Below are positions 24,401-31,576 of a stretch of 64,000 bases of DNA, one piece after another. Both the position numbers and the translations under genes were made by a program. How positions within the stretch are numbered: the first letter of the stretch is position 1; each line of letters begins with the position of its first letter. The DNA comes from Deltaproteobacteria bacterium (GTDB taxonomy: Bacteria; Myxococcota_A; UBA9160; UBA6930). The notes under the pieces are model-generated. The model ran no database searches, was not told the DNA's origin, and was given only the letters and a program-made list of their open reading frames with translations. The stretch spans positions 62,001 through 126,000 of the forward strand of contig JAPPPQ010000017.1 in the NCBI GenBank assembly GCA_028817435.1, in the 5' to 3' direction.

Positions 24401-24861
24401 CCAGTGGCGGCGGTTTTTGCCCGGCGGAGCTGCTGCGCCTTGCGGGCGATCGTGCGGTCTGCTGCGCCGCTACTGGCCAGAGCGTCGAGAATCGCAGGCA
24501 GCAACGGCGCGCGCTCCGCTTGCAGAAGCAGCGGGCGAAGTGCCCGGCGGCCGCGCAGGTGGCGTTGGCGCAGCTTGCGGCCCGCAGGGTGCGCCGGGCG
24601 TTCCACCGAGAGCAGGTCGGTCATGAACAGCGCGAAGGCCGACTTGCCGGTGCCGTAGGTGCCGGTCAGGGTCCAGGCCCGGGCGCCACGGGGGCGGCTC
24701 AACTCTTCGAGCATCTGCTCTGCCATGGCGAGCAGCGCGGGCGTTGCGAAATACTCGCTCAAATCGCGCGGCCCGCTCCAATCGCGCGGCAGGTGGACCG
24801 AGCGGTGGAAGCGCCCGCGCACAGTGACGAGTTGAGAGAGCGGCATACGGGTTGCGCTCAC
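21445..24861 (-). CDS. large P-loop ATPase of the cassette (BrxC/PglY-like in size and layout)
   Basis: 1138 residues. An N-terminal P-loop TGTYGTGKSAFALF (G67-S74) is followed by a Walker B IALIVDELGKYLEYAS (D177, E178). Beyond that are long mixed alpha/beta regions without familiar motifs. The organisation, an early P-loop with more than 900 residues behind it, resembles the BrxC/PglY ATPases of BREX and ATPases that accompany DUF4007 proteins; this is from memory of layout, not alignment. It is not SMC-like: there is no coiled coil or ABC signature, so it is not DndD. Start GTG 24861 overlaps the DUF4007 stop as GTGA; an ATG five codons later is the alternative. It could be the energy-dependent DNA-handling or regulatory component of the system. 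Confidence 0.75.
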   Translation of the reverse strand: MSATRMPLSQLVTVRGRFHRSVHLPRDWSGPRDLSEYFATPALLAMAEQMLEELSRPRGARAWTLTGTYGTGKSAFALFMTDLLSVERPAHPAGRKLRQRHLRGRRALRPLLLQAERAPLLPAILDALASSGAADRTIARKAQQLRRAKTAATGAAVAELLTLASTRAPGGIALIVDELGKYLEYASAKGHREDVFVLQQLAEAAARSESPLLFVTILHTGFADYIAEGAGARRAEWQKVQGRFRDIPFALPSEQLLELVGRALESKLDSDGEIGRAYKRRFDRILRAPVLRKEFGKGALRESLRACLPLHPAAALILWPLFRSKVAQNERSLFAFLSGHEPHGFQDFLRRQSASPRNAPLYGLPELYDYVSSALGMAAFTGQDSRRWTLVGHSLDRLSAEAPPLAGDLIKCIGLLSKYGESSGLRPSEAALRAALDASDRADFDAALDLLKRESIVVFNRHSGAFGLWEGSDVDLDAAFEAARSERSGEALHQRLERAAKLRPLVARAHYIRTGTLRFFEPRLSAADNDSVKAALHEPTQADGIVLFLVDDKPVSPERARDVSRMNAAGGAVLVAAPRAGSELGEALDELECWERVRDNVTELEGDPVARQEVAARIDAARAHFESAAGAALGLSGHVLEPGASLWFLRGRVRHPKHPRELQALLSKICEQVFCEAPPLHNELINRHNLSSAAAGARRKLLEYMVCNAHLKNLGIEGYPPEYSIYQSLLAAGGFHAKSTGASFRLRGLAHTKSPWKPVWCAIEDFLKKARRERRPLSELIAQLQAPPFGLRAGPLPVLITVMLQVKGEEVALYEDGVFIPEVGIETLERLARRPETFDIRSYHLAPRERRVIEALASQFRSKKQGARGLLAIVKDLVRMAADLPPWTRRTRHLGGRALAVRDLLLSATDPRALLLEDLPSALEVDLNANRGTQDFAKALRAAVRELTRAFPSLLDDVEEHMREALGLKQRGLALQRALQRRARPLLGYASDPQLKVLLNEAARDAGLNGHDWREAVARAVSAGKPPSHWRDEELDAFAPRLRALVVELDTLSELAAGAGGDAAATVVSIGVLEPGAEDHRTVIACSPAEQTPVAALAEKLRQTALQSGLAPRSQLMALALAARASNVQSENAEEEQS

Positions 24862-25826
24862 GCCTGCGCCTTTTTGTAGTAGCTCTTGAGCAGGGACAGC
24901 GGCGTGCGGGCTGCCGTGCGAATCAGCAGGCGCAGGCCGGCGGTCTCGTCGTAGCGCAGTCCGCAACTGGCGGGCAGCCGCTCCAGCGCCTCTACCATGT
25001 CTTGGTCGCCGAGCTTGAAGGCCGCGCCGGGGCTGCCGGGGTCGAAGAGAGCGCGCTCCAGTGTCAGGGTCTTTTGGCCGGGCGCGGTGTGGTTCCAGAA
25101 CGCGGCGAGGGCGGCGGCGAGCACCGCGCCGGGCAGGCTGGGCCGGGGGCCGCGCTGGAAGGCGAAGCGCCCGTTGCCCGCCGGGCGAATCAGGCCCAAC
25201 TCGGCCAGCGGGCAATCGAAGCTGTCTTCGAGGGGCCGCCGCCGGTTATCGCGCGCTGGCACATAGGTGCGCAAAAAGACCTCCACATCGCGCCGGATTG
25301 AGCTTGCAGAGCTGCGGGATGCGCCGCTCTCTTGAGCGCTGCGGAGCAGCCAGCGCGCCAATTCGTCCCGCGTGAACAGGTTTTGACTCCAGCATGTGAA
25401 CGCTAGGTGCCAAGTGGAGGCCGGGTAGGGGGTTGCGGTCAACTGCCAATGGAGCAGCCAGAGCGTGCCCGGATCCTCCAGATACGGATCCGCGCCGGAT
25501 GAGAAGCCCCCCCTGGAGGAGCCGAAAAGCAGCGCTCCCAAGGGCGTGAGAGTGGAATTCGGGCCGTTGTTCTCAATCAGCCCCAGCGCTTCGCACCAGA
25601 AACGGATTGAGGCGACCATGTTCTTGCCGACGCCCAGCAGCACCAGCGCATCCGGCCGTGTGAACACTTGGGAGTCTCGCCGAATGGCTCTCACCCCCTT
25701 GGGCAGCCACGCATAGCGAAATGGGAAAGTCTGGTGGCCGGAAAAGGCGTATCGAACCGCTGCGTTCAGCGGCAACTGCCCCCCGTTTTCCCCAGAGTTA
25801 CGGGCTTGGTCCCCCAAAACCGACAC
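24858..25826 (-). CDS. DUF4007 family protein
   Basis: 322 residues. The N-terminal FSGHQTFPFRYAWLPKGV segment (about residues 28-45) is the hallmark of DUF4007. The rest has a winged-helix-like feel (LLGVGKNMVASIRFWCEALGLI, then TPLG). I recall DUF4007 proteins occurring beside PAPS-reductase-family proteins in bacterial defence islands, but their molecular role is not known to me; DNA binding is an inference from the helix pattern. It is the first gene of the six-gene cassette and overlaps the ATPase gene by four bases. Start GTG 25826 has a strong AGAGGAGG sequence upstream. The 124-base leader holds an inverted repeat and a sigma-54-like element. Confidence 0.85.
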   Translation of the reverse strand: MSVLGDQARNSGENGGQLPLNAAVRYAFSGHQTFPFRYAWLPKGVRAIRRDSQVFTRPDALVLLGVGKNMVASIRFWCEALGLIENNGPNSTLTPLGALLFGSSRGGFSSGADPYLEDPGTLWLLHWQLTATPYPASTWHLAFTCWSQNLFTRDELARWLLRSAQESGASRSSASSIRRDVEVFLRTYVPARDNRRRPLEDSFDCPLAELGLIRPAGNGRFAFQRGPRPSLPGAVLAAALAAFWNHTAPGQKTLTLERALFDPGSPGAAFKLGDQDMVEALERLPASCGLRYDETAGLRLLIRTAARTPLSLLKSYYKKAQA

Positions 25827-25836
25827 CCCTCCTCTT

Positions 25837-25853
25837 GCGGCATAGCTTGCCGC
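25837..25853. promoter_or_regulatory. inverted repeat in the leader of the defence cassette
   Basis: GCGGCA (25837-25842) and TGCCGC (25848-25853) form a perfect 6-base dyad around TAGCT, 10 bases upstream of the DUF4007 start codon and touching its ribosome-binding site. It may be an operator, for instance for the DndB-like protein, or a small RNA hairpin controlling translation. Both are inference. Confidence 0.4.
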
Positions 25854-25879
25854 AGCTTTTCCAGTTTGTCAGGCTTTTC

Positions 25880-25895
25880 TGCCAGAAGTGTGCCA
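25880..25895 (-). promoter_or_regulatory. sigma-54-like -24/-12 element upstream of the defence cassette
   Basis: On the minus strand the sequence TGGCACACTTCTGGCA matches TGGCAC-N5-TTGCA at every fixed position except one (TGGCA instead of TTGCA), with the GG and GC dinucleotides at the required spacing. It lies about 55 bases upstream of the DUF4007 GTG. The site also reads as a direct repeat of TGCCA on the plus strand, so the match may be coincidental. No enhancer-type site was identified. Confidence 0.3.
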
Positions 25896-25950
25896 AGGGT
25901 GTGTCAGCACTGGTCATAATATTTCAACCAGTTTTCCCCCCGGGGCGCGC

Positions 25951-27246
25951 TCAGCGTAGCCGCCAGGCGGAGGAGAAGAGGGCGGCGCTGGCTACGACGG
26001 CGAGCATGGGGACGCCGAAGGCGATGATGGCTTTGAGGGGGCCGAACCATTCGGCGGCGTAGCCGGCGAGCAGTGCGCCGATGGGGTTGCAGCCGAAGAA
26101 GCCGAATTGGTAGGCGGAGAGCACGCGGCCGCGCTGGGCTTCGGGGGCGGCCTCTTGCATCATGGTGCGGCCCGAGTTGATGAAGGCGGCGCCGGCCAGC
26201 CCCCAGGCGTATGCGCCCAGAATGAAGAGCGGGAAGGGCAGCCCCGACGAGAGCAGCAGCAAAATGCAAGCGCCGCAGCCCAGCGCAATCAAAATGGCGC
26301 GGCCTTTGTGGCGGACGCCGCCCAGCATTTGAATGGCCAGCGAGCCGCTGATGGTGCCGAGGGGAAAGGTCATCCACATAATGCCGAGGCGCAGCACGCC
26401 GCCGCCGTATTCCTCCCGCACCACCAGCGGAAACAGCACCATGAAGGGGCCGATGAAGAGAATCCCCACCGCGCTGACCAGCAGCACCGGCAGCCGCAGC
26501 GCCGGGGTGCGGGCCACGGTGCGCAGGCCGGCGAGAATATCGGCCAGCGCCGAGCCGCGGCCGGGCTGGCCGCCCGGCTGCTCGCCGCTGCTGCCAGACC
26601 GGCCGCCGTGCGCCGACCGGGGCAGGTGCAGCGCGCAGAGCGCCGCTGCCAGCACCAGCAGCGCCTGCAAAATCAGCACCGCGCTTGCGCCGGTGAATTC
26701 GGCCTGTGTGGCCAGGGCGTTGCCCAGCGCCAGTCCGCCGAACTGAAACACGGTGTGCCCTGCCACGGCGTGCATGAGATTGCCGCCGGCCACCCGGGAC
26801 AGCATGGCGTCCCGGGACGGCAGCACGAAGGCCTGCAGCGAGCCGAGCACTGCGCCGTAGAGCAGCAGCAGGGGGAGAGTCAGCACGCCGGTTTCGACGC
26901 CGGCAATGAGGGCGGCCGTTGGCAGCGCAGCGGCGAGTTGCACGGCAAAAAGCAGGCGGCGCGGGTCCAGGCGATCTGCGGCTGCGCCCCCCGCCAGCAT
27001 GAGCACCAGCCCCGGCAGAGAGAGGGATAACTGCGCCGCCCCTACCCAGCGCCCGGGGGCCTGCAGCACATCTACCACCAGCCAGGAGAACACCACCGTG
27101 CTGACGCCCCAGCCGGCAAACCACGCCCCGGCCCCGGCCAGAAACCAGCGGTAGCGCAGCTGGGACTGCGCTTGCGGCGCTATGCCGAAGCTCCGGCGGC
27201 GCAACTCAGGGCGGCGGCGGCGCGACAAAATGCGGGGGCGCAACAC
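25951..27246 (-). CDS. MFS transporter (EntS/DHA3-like)
   Basis: About 431 residues from GTG 27246, though the exact start is uncertain because no ATG is available. It has some 10-12 membrane helices. The first begins at FLAGAGAWFAGWGVSTVVFSWLV, followed by the loop AGGAAADRLDPRRLL with the family's charged motif. A second-half loop GRTMMQEAAPEAQRGRVLSAYQFGFFGCNP is typical of the DHA3/enterobactin-exporter branch. Between the halves is a hydrophilic serine/glycine-rich loop. Substrate unknown. It is divergent from the SnoaL-like gene, whose ATG lies 60 bases away, and is transcribed toward the DUF4007 leader. Confidence 0.8.
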   Translation of the reverse strand: MLRPRILSRRRRPELRRRSFGIAPQAQSQLRYRWFLAGAGAWFAGWGVSTVVFSWLVVDVLQAPGRWVGAAQLSLSLPGLVLMLAGGAAADRLDPRRLLFAVQLAAALPTAALIAGVETGVLTLPLLLLYGAVLGSLQAFVLPSRDAMLSRVAGGNLMHAVAGHTVFQFGGLALGNALATQAEFTGASAVLILQALLVLAAALCALHLPRSAHGGRSGSSGEQPGGQPGRGSALADILAGLRTVARTPALRLPVLLVSAVGILFIGPFMVLFPLVVREEYGGGVLRLGIMWMTFPLGTISGSLAIQMLGGVRHKGRAILIALGCGACILLLLSSGLPFPLFILGAYAWGLAGAAFINSGRTMMQEAAPEAQRGRVLSAYQFGFFGCNPIGALLAGYAAEWFGPLKAIIAFGVPMLAVVASAALFSSAWRLR

Positions 27247-27306
27247 AGGTTGGGGGCGGGCGGGGGCAGAGTCGACATACGGGGGCGGATGATAGACAAT
27301 CGCGGC

Positions 27307-27753
27307 ATGGCGGGAGCAGAGCGCGGGAAGCTGGAAGCGCTGATTGCGCGCAGCGAAATTGAGGCGGGGCTGATTGCCTACGCCCACGCCCTGGACCAGC
27401 GCGACTGGCCGCGCCTGCAGCAGGTCTTCACCCCGCAGGTGCGCTTCCGCTACGGCGATATGCCCTGGATGAAGGGCGTGGCGGAAGTGGTGCGCGTGTG
27501 CCGCGAGGTTCTGGAGCGCCTGGACGCCAGCCAGCACCGCATCTCCAGCATTGAGGTGCAGCTTTCCGGCGCGGGGCAGACTGCAAACTCTCGTTGCTAT
27601 GTGGCGGCAGAGCACCTGCGCGGCGGCCGCCGCTACACCATCAGCGGCAGCTACCTGGATAGCTGGCGCCACACCGCAGAGGGCTTTCGCATCGAGCAGC
27701 GCGAGCTCGCCGTCACTTGGGCCGAGGGCGATCCCAGCGTAATTGAGCCTTGA
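27307..27753 (+). CDS. SnoaL/NTF2-like domain protein
   Basis: 148 residues. The pattern IEAGLIAYAHALDQRDWPRLQQVFTPQVRFRYGD is a classic opening of the SnoaL-like or steroid-delta-isomerase-like NTF2 fold: two helices and the first strand, with an aspartate/arginine facing the pocket. QHRISSIEVQLSG and the closing VTWAEGDPSVIEP complete the cone-shaped fold. Members are enzymes (isomerases, cyclases, dehydratases) or binding proteins; nothing here fixes a substrate. Start ATG 27307 follows the MFS gene in divergent orientation with a 60-base gap, so the transporter and this protein may share regulation. Confidence 0.8.
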   Translation: MAGAERGKLEALIARSEIEAGLIAYAHALDQRDWPRLQQVFTPQVRFRYGDMPWMKGVAEVVRVCREVLERLDASQHRISSIEVQLSGAGQTANSRCYVAAEHLRGGRRYTISGSYLDSWRHTAEGFRIEQRELAVTWAEGDPSVIEP

Positions 27754-27800
27754 GATTCGCGCGCCCGCGCAATCTCTCTCCCGCCCGCCCGCCCCGTCCC

Positions 27801-28883
27801 CTAGTTGCCCCAGTTGATTTGACTCAGCCAATCTGCGCTGCGTGCGAAAATCCAGTAGCAGCCCAGCGCGCCCAGCGCGGTGGCGGGAAGCTCGGTCAGT
27901 TGCCGCGGCCAATCGCTGCGCAGGCGCCACAGCCACAGCAGGGGCAGCGCGGCGGCCAGCAGGGCCAGTTGCGCCAGCTCAATGCCCAGGTTGAAGCTCA
28001 GCAGCGCCAGCGGAATGGCGTGGCGCGGCAGGCCCAGCTCTCCCAGCGCGCCGGCAAAGCCCAACCCGTGGAGCAGCCCGAAGGCCAGGGGCAGCCAGCC
28101 GGGCCGCCGCCGCAGGGGCGTGGGCGCGCAGAGCGGGCGGGCGGCGAGCTCTCCGGCCAGCAGCACCAGGCTTGCGGCAATGGCAACTTCCACCGGCGCG
28201 GCGGGAATGCGGGCAAAGCCCAGCACCGCGGCGGCCAGGGTGAGGCTGTGTCCCAGCGTGAAGCTGCTGATGGCCAGCAGCAGCCCGCGCCCCGCGCCCA
28301 GCAGCGCCAGCAGCCCCAGCACAAAAAGCACATGGTCGGGGCCGGTGAGCAGGTGCCATGCGCCGAGCCGCAGATAGGCGGCGGCGACAGCCAGCGGCCG
28401 CTCGCGGGCGGGAATGCGGAAGCGCGGCGCATCGGCGCTGAGAATGGCGCGCAATTCGCGGCCGTCTGCAAACACAATGCGCAGCAGCACATCCGAACCG
28501 CTCTCTGCCAAACCGCGCGCCGCCACTTCTGCGCCCACCAGCGATTCGCCGCCGCAGTCAATGCGCCAGCGCGCAATCCACGCCGCGGGCTGCATCTCAA
28601 TTTCGGGCGTCGTGGCGTCGGGGCAGGGCAGCAGCGCTTCCACGCGCGCTCCCCGCGCCACCAGCCGCGGCGTCTTCCACAGCACCGCCGCGCCCCCGCC
28701 GCCCTCTACCAACTCCAGGTAAGAGGGCGCAAGGCGGTGCGCCGCCGCATCCCCCGCCGCCAGCCACGCCAGCGCAAGCGCAAGCGCCAAGACTGCCGCG
28801 CGCCCGCCGCGCCTGCGCCGCGCCCCGCCCCGCCTGGAGACGGCGGCGGCGGCGCGAATGCAAATCCCGCCGCGGCTTCGCAT
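27801..28883 (-). CDS. HupE/UreJ family membrane protein
   Basis: 360 residues. A signal or first membrane segment (AAVLALALALAWLAAGDAAA) precedes a soluble domain of about 150 residues beginning HRLAPSYLELVEG. Seven or so membrane helices follow, with HLLTGPDHVLFVLGLLALL, SSFTLGHSLTL and FGLLHGLGFAGAL. These histidine/aspartate motifs define the HupE/UreJ family, linked to nickel or other metal transport in hydrogenase and urease loci. No such enzyme is nearby. It starts one base into the stop of the parvulin gene (TGATG), and I recall HupE-like and parvulin-type proteins being found together, so it may be part of an envelope-protein maturation pair. Metal transport is a family inference only. 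Confidence 0.82.
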   Translation of the reverse strand: MRSRGGICIRAAAAVSRRGGARRRRGGRAAVLALALALAWLAAGDAAAHRLAPSYLELVEGGGGAAVLWKTPRLVARGARVEALLPCPDATTPEIEMQPAAWIARWRIDCGGESLVGAEVAARGLAESGSDVLLRIVFADGRELRAILSADAPRFRIPARERPLAVAAAYLRLGAWHLLTGPDHVLFVLGLLALLGAGRGLLLAISSFTLGHSLTLAAAVLGFARIPAAPVEVAIAASLVLLAGELAARPLCAPTPLRRRPGWLPLAFGLLHGLGFAGALGELGLPRHAIPLALLSFNLGIELAQLALLAAALPLLWLWRLRSDWPRQLTELPATALGALGCYWIFARSADWLSQINWGN

Positions 28884-29818
28884 CAGCGCGAATCCGGCGC
28901 GCCGCTTGCGCCGCCTGCGCCGTTTTGGGTGCCCGTGCAGCCTTGGGCGCGGGCGCGCAGTGTGGCCAGCTCGCTGCGCAGTGCGGCTTCGCCGCGCTCG
29001 TAGAGCAGTGCCTCGCGCACTTCCGGCCGCACCACGGAGAGTTTCGAGAGCACCGCCGCCCGGCGCTGGTGAATCCAGACAAGGTGATAGCCGTAGCTGG
29101 AGGCGATGGGGCCGCTCCACACCGCATCGGGCGCGCGGAAGGCGGCAGACGCGAAACCGGGGCCGAAGAGCCGCTCCAATTCGGCCCGCGAGCGCCCGGC
29201 CAAATGCCGGGGCAGGGGCAGTGCGTCGCCAACAGGCAGCGCCCCCGCCTTCGCCTCGGGCGCGGGAGAGCCGGAAGCCGCAGAAAGCGCAGAAAGCGCG
29301 GGAAGCGCGGGGCGCGCGGCTTCGGCGTCCCGCCGCGTGCGGAAGTAGAGCTGGGTGAGACTGCGCCGCGCCGGTTCGGTCCAGCGCGCGGCGTGGCGCG
29401 CCAGGTAGGCGGCCAGTTCGGCCTCGCTCGGCTCCTGCGCCCGCGCCCCGGCGTGAATCTGCAGCCGCAGTTTTTGCACCAGGCGGCGGCGCACCACCCG
29501 ATCGCTGCGATGCATCCCCAGCGCAATGGCCTCGCGCACCAGCGCCGCGTCCCCGCGCCGGGCCGCGCCGCGGCTCTCCAGCGCAAAGCGCATATTCCGC
29601 GCCAGCCGCCGCTGCACAATGGCGTCGCTGCGGTGCCAGCCCCGGGCCAGGGCCTCCCGAAACAGCAACTCGTCATCGGGAAGCTCCGCCCGCGCGCCCG
29701 CCGTGCCCGGAGCAGGCGCTTCCACAGGTGCTCTGCGCGCGCTCCACCCGAAGTCCGCCGCAAACAGCAGCGCGCCCAGCAGGGCGAAGCGCAGCAGCGG
29801 CCGGCGCATGCGTGTCAC
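28883..29818 (-). CDS. peptidyl-prolyl cis-trans isomerase, parvulin (PpiC) type
   Basis: 311 residues with an N-terminal membrane anchor or signal (RPLLRFALLGALLFAADFGW). A SurA/PrsA-like helical region follows, with two imperfect repeats around AIVQRRLARNM and RVVRRRLVQKL. The C-terminal parvulin core shows RRSLTQLYF, an interrupting low-complexity alanine/proline loop near residues 175-200, and AVWSGPIASSYGYHLVWIHQRRAA, the usual G-P-I-x-S-x-Y-G-x-H motif. It would assist folding of exported proteins. The C-terminal 25 residues are glycine/alanine-rich. ATG 29818 or ATG 29809 could be the start. It is coupled to the HupE/UreJ gene and divergent from ilvD with 59 bases between. Confidence 0.82.
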   Translation of the reverse strand: MTRMRRPLLRFALLGALLFAADFGWSARRAPVEAPAPGTAGARAELPDDELLFREALARGWHRSDAIVQRRLARNMRFALESRGAARRGDAALVREAIALGMHRSDRVVRRRLVQKLRLQIHAGARAQEPSEAELAAYLARHAARWTEPARRSLTQLYFRTRRDAEAARPALPALSALSAASGSPAPEAKAGALPVGDALPLPRHLAGRSRAELERLFGPGFASAAFRAPDAVWSGPIASSYGYHLVWIHQRRAAVLSKLSVVRPEVREALLYERGEAALRSELATLRARAQGCTGTQNGAGGASGAPDSR

Positions 29819-29877
29819 GCGCGGGGGTGTAGCACTTCGCCGCAGGTGATAGGCTCGGGCGAGCAGAGGAGGTTGCC

Positions 29878-31560
29878 GTGGCCCGCAAGCTCAACGAAAT
29901 CAGCGCGCGTCTCACCGAAGACAAGGTGCAGGGGGCGTCCCAGGCCATGCTCTACGCCACGGGCATGGATGCGGCGGATATGCAAAAGCCGCAGGTCGGC
30001 ATTTCGGCCATGTGGTTCGACGGCAATCCCTGCAATATGCATTTGGGGCGGCTGGCCGATGAGGTGCGCGAAGGCGTGGCCGAAGCCGGGCTGGTGGGGC
30101 TGCGCTTCTTCACCGTCGGCGTTTCCGACGGCATTTCCATGGGCACCGACGGCATGAGCTACTCGCTGCAGTCGCGCGATTTGATCGCCGATTCCATCGA
30201 GACCGTCATGGCCGCGCAGTGGTATGACGCCAATGTCTCCATTCCCGGCTGCGACAAGAATATGCCGGGCTGCGTAATGGCCATGGCCCGTCTCAACCGC
30301 CCCGCGCTGATGATCTACGGCGGCACCATTCGCGCCGGCCGCAGCGCCGGGGGCGAAACCCTCGATGTGGTCTCGGCTTTTCAAAGCTACGGCGAATTGC
30401 TGAGCGGCGCCATAGACGAAGCGCAGCGGCTGGATGTGATTCGCAACGCCTGCCCCGGCGCGGGCGCTTGCGGCGGAATGTATACGGCCAACACCATGGC
30501 CAGCGCCATTGAGGCCCTTGGAATGTCGCTGCCTTACAGCGCTTCCATTCCGGCCACCGATCCCGCAAAACTGCAGGAATGCCGCCGCGCGGGCGCGGCG
30601 CTTCGCCTGCTGCTGGAGCGCGGCATTCGCCCCCGGGACATTATGACCCGCGAGGCATTTGAAAATGCCATGTGCGTGGGCATGGCCCTGGGCGGCTCCA
30701 CCAACCTGGTGCTGCATTTGCTGGCCATGGCCCGGGCCGCCGCGGTGCCGCTGCACATTGGCGATTTTCGCACCATGAGCGACCGCGTGCCGCTGCTCGC
30801 AGATTTCCGCCCCAGCGGCCGCTTTGTGATGGAAGACCTGCAGGCCGTGGGGGGCACGCCGGCGGTGATGAAGCTGCTGCTCGAAGCGGGGCTGCTGCAC
30901 GGCGATTGCCTCACCGTCACCGGCGCCACCTTGTCGGAGAATCTGGAGCAGTGCCCCGCGCTTTCCGAGGGGCAGGAAATTGTGCGCCCGGTATCTGCGC
31001 CGCTCAAGCCGGACAGCCACATTCGCATTCTCACCGGCAACCTCGCGCCCGATGGCGCGGTCGCCAAAATTACCGGCAAAGAGGGTTTGCGCTTCCGCGG
31101 CCCGGCGCGGGTCTTCAATTGCGAAGAAGACATGGTGGCCGCCGGCGAGCGCGGCGACATTGCGCGGGGCGATGTGGTGGTGATTCGCTACGAGGGGCCG
31201 AAAGGCGGGCCGGGCATGCCCGAAATGTTGACCCCCACCTCCATGCTGCAGGGCATGGGACTGGGCGGCGGCGTGGCGCTGATTACCGACGGGCGCTTTT
31301 CCGGCGGCTCCCACGGCTTTTTGGTGGGCCATGTGTGTCCCGAAGCGCAGGAGGGCGGGCCGCTGGCGCTGCTCTGCGACGGCGATTCCATCGTCATAGA
31401 CGCCGAGCGCTGCAGCATGGATGTGGAGCTGCCGGAATCCGAGCTGGCCGAGCGCCGCCGCAACTGGAAGCAGCCCCCTTACAAGGCGCAGAGCGGCGTG
31501 CTCTACAAGTATATCCGCAATGTGCGGCCGGCCTCCGAAGGCTGCGTCACCGATGAGTGA
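29878..31560 (+). CDS. ilvD: dihydroxy-acid dehydratase
   Basis: 560 residues, third common enzyme of branched-chain amino acid synthesis. The cluster cysteines are visible in NPCNMH, in [11 protein letters not shown] and in [16 protein letters not shown]. The C-terminal family signature [18 protein letters not shown] is intact. Length and motif spacing are standard for the IlvD/Edd superfamily, and the neighbouring ilvBN genes support a role in isoleucine/valine/leucine synthesis over sugar-acid dehydration. Start GTG 29878 lies after an AGGAGG element. The gene ends in a 13-base tandem duplication that separates it from the AGCS symporter gene. Confidence 0.95.
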   Translation: MARKLNEISARLTEDKVQGASQAMLYATGMDAADMQKPQVGISAMWFDGNPCNMHLGRLADEVREGVAEAGLVGLRFFTVGVSDGISMGTDGMSYSLQSRDLIADSIETVMAAQWYDANVSIPGCDKNMPGCVMAMARLNRPALMIYGGTIRAGRSAGGETLDVVSAFQSYGELLSGAIDEAQRLDVIRNACPGAGACGGMYTANTMASAIEALGMSLPYSASIPATDPAKLQECRRAGAALRLLLERGIRPRDIMTREAFENAMCVGMALGGSTNLVLHLLAMARAAAVPLHIGDFRTMSDRVPLLADFRPSGRFVMEDLQAVGGTPAVMKLLLEAGLLHGDCLTVTGATLSENLEQCPALSEGQEIVRPVSAPLKPDSHIRILTGNLAPDGAVAKITGKEGLRFRGPARVFNCEEDMVAAGERGDIARGDVVVIRYEGPKGGPGMPEMLTPTSMLQGMGLGGGVALITDGRFSGGSHGFLVGHVCPEAQEGGPLALLCDGDSIVIDAERCSMDVELPESELAERRRNWKQPPYKAQSGVLYKYIRNVRPASEGCVTDE

Positions 31561-31576
31561 CTTCGATGAGTGACTT
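31551..31576. repeat. 13-base tandem duplication at the ilvD/symporter junction
   Basis: The unit CGATGAGTGACTT occurs twice head to tail (31551-31563 and 31564-31576). The first copy holds the ilvD stop, the second holds the ATG chosen for the symporter. Because 13 is not a multiple of three, the ATG in the first copy runs into a stop after six codons. Confidence 0.9.

Noticed and set aside
16953-25826. The cassette as a standard BREX or standard Dnd system
   Set aside because: No PglZ, PglX, BrxL, BrxA/B, DndD, DndE, DndFGH or SspE-like protein is visible among the six genes or next to them.
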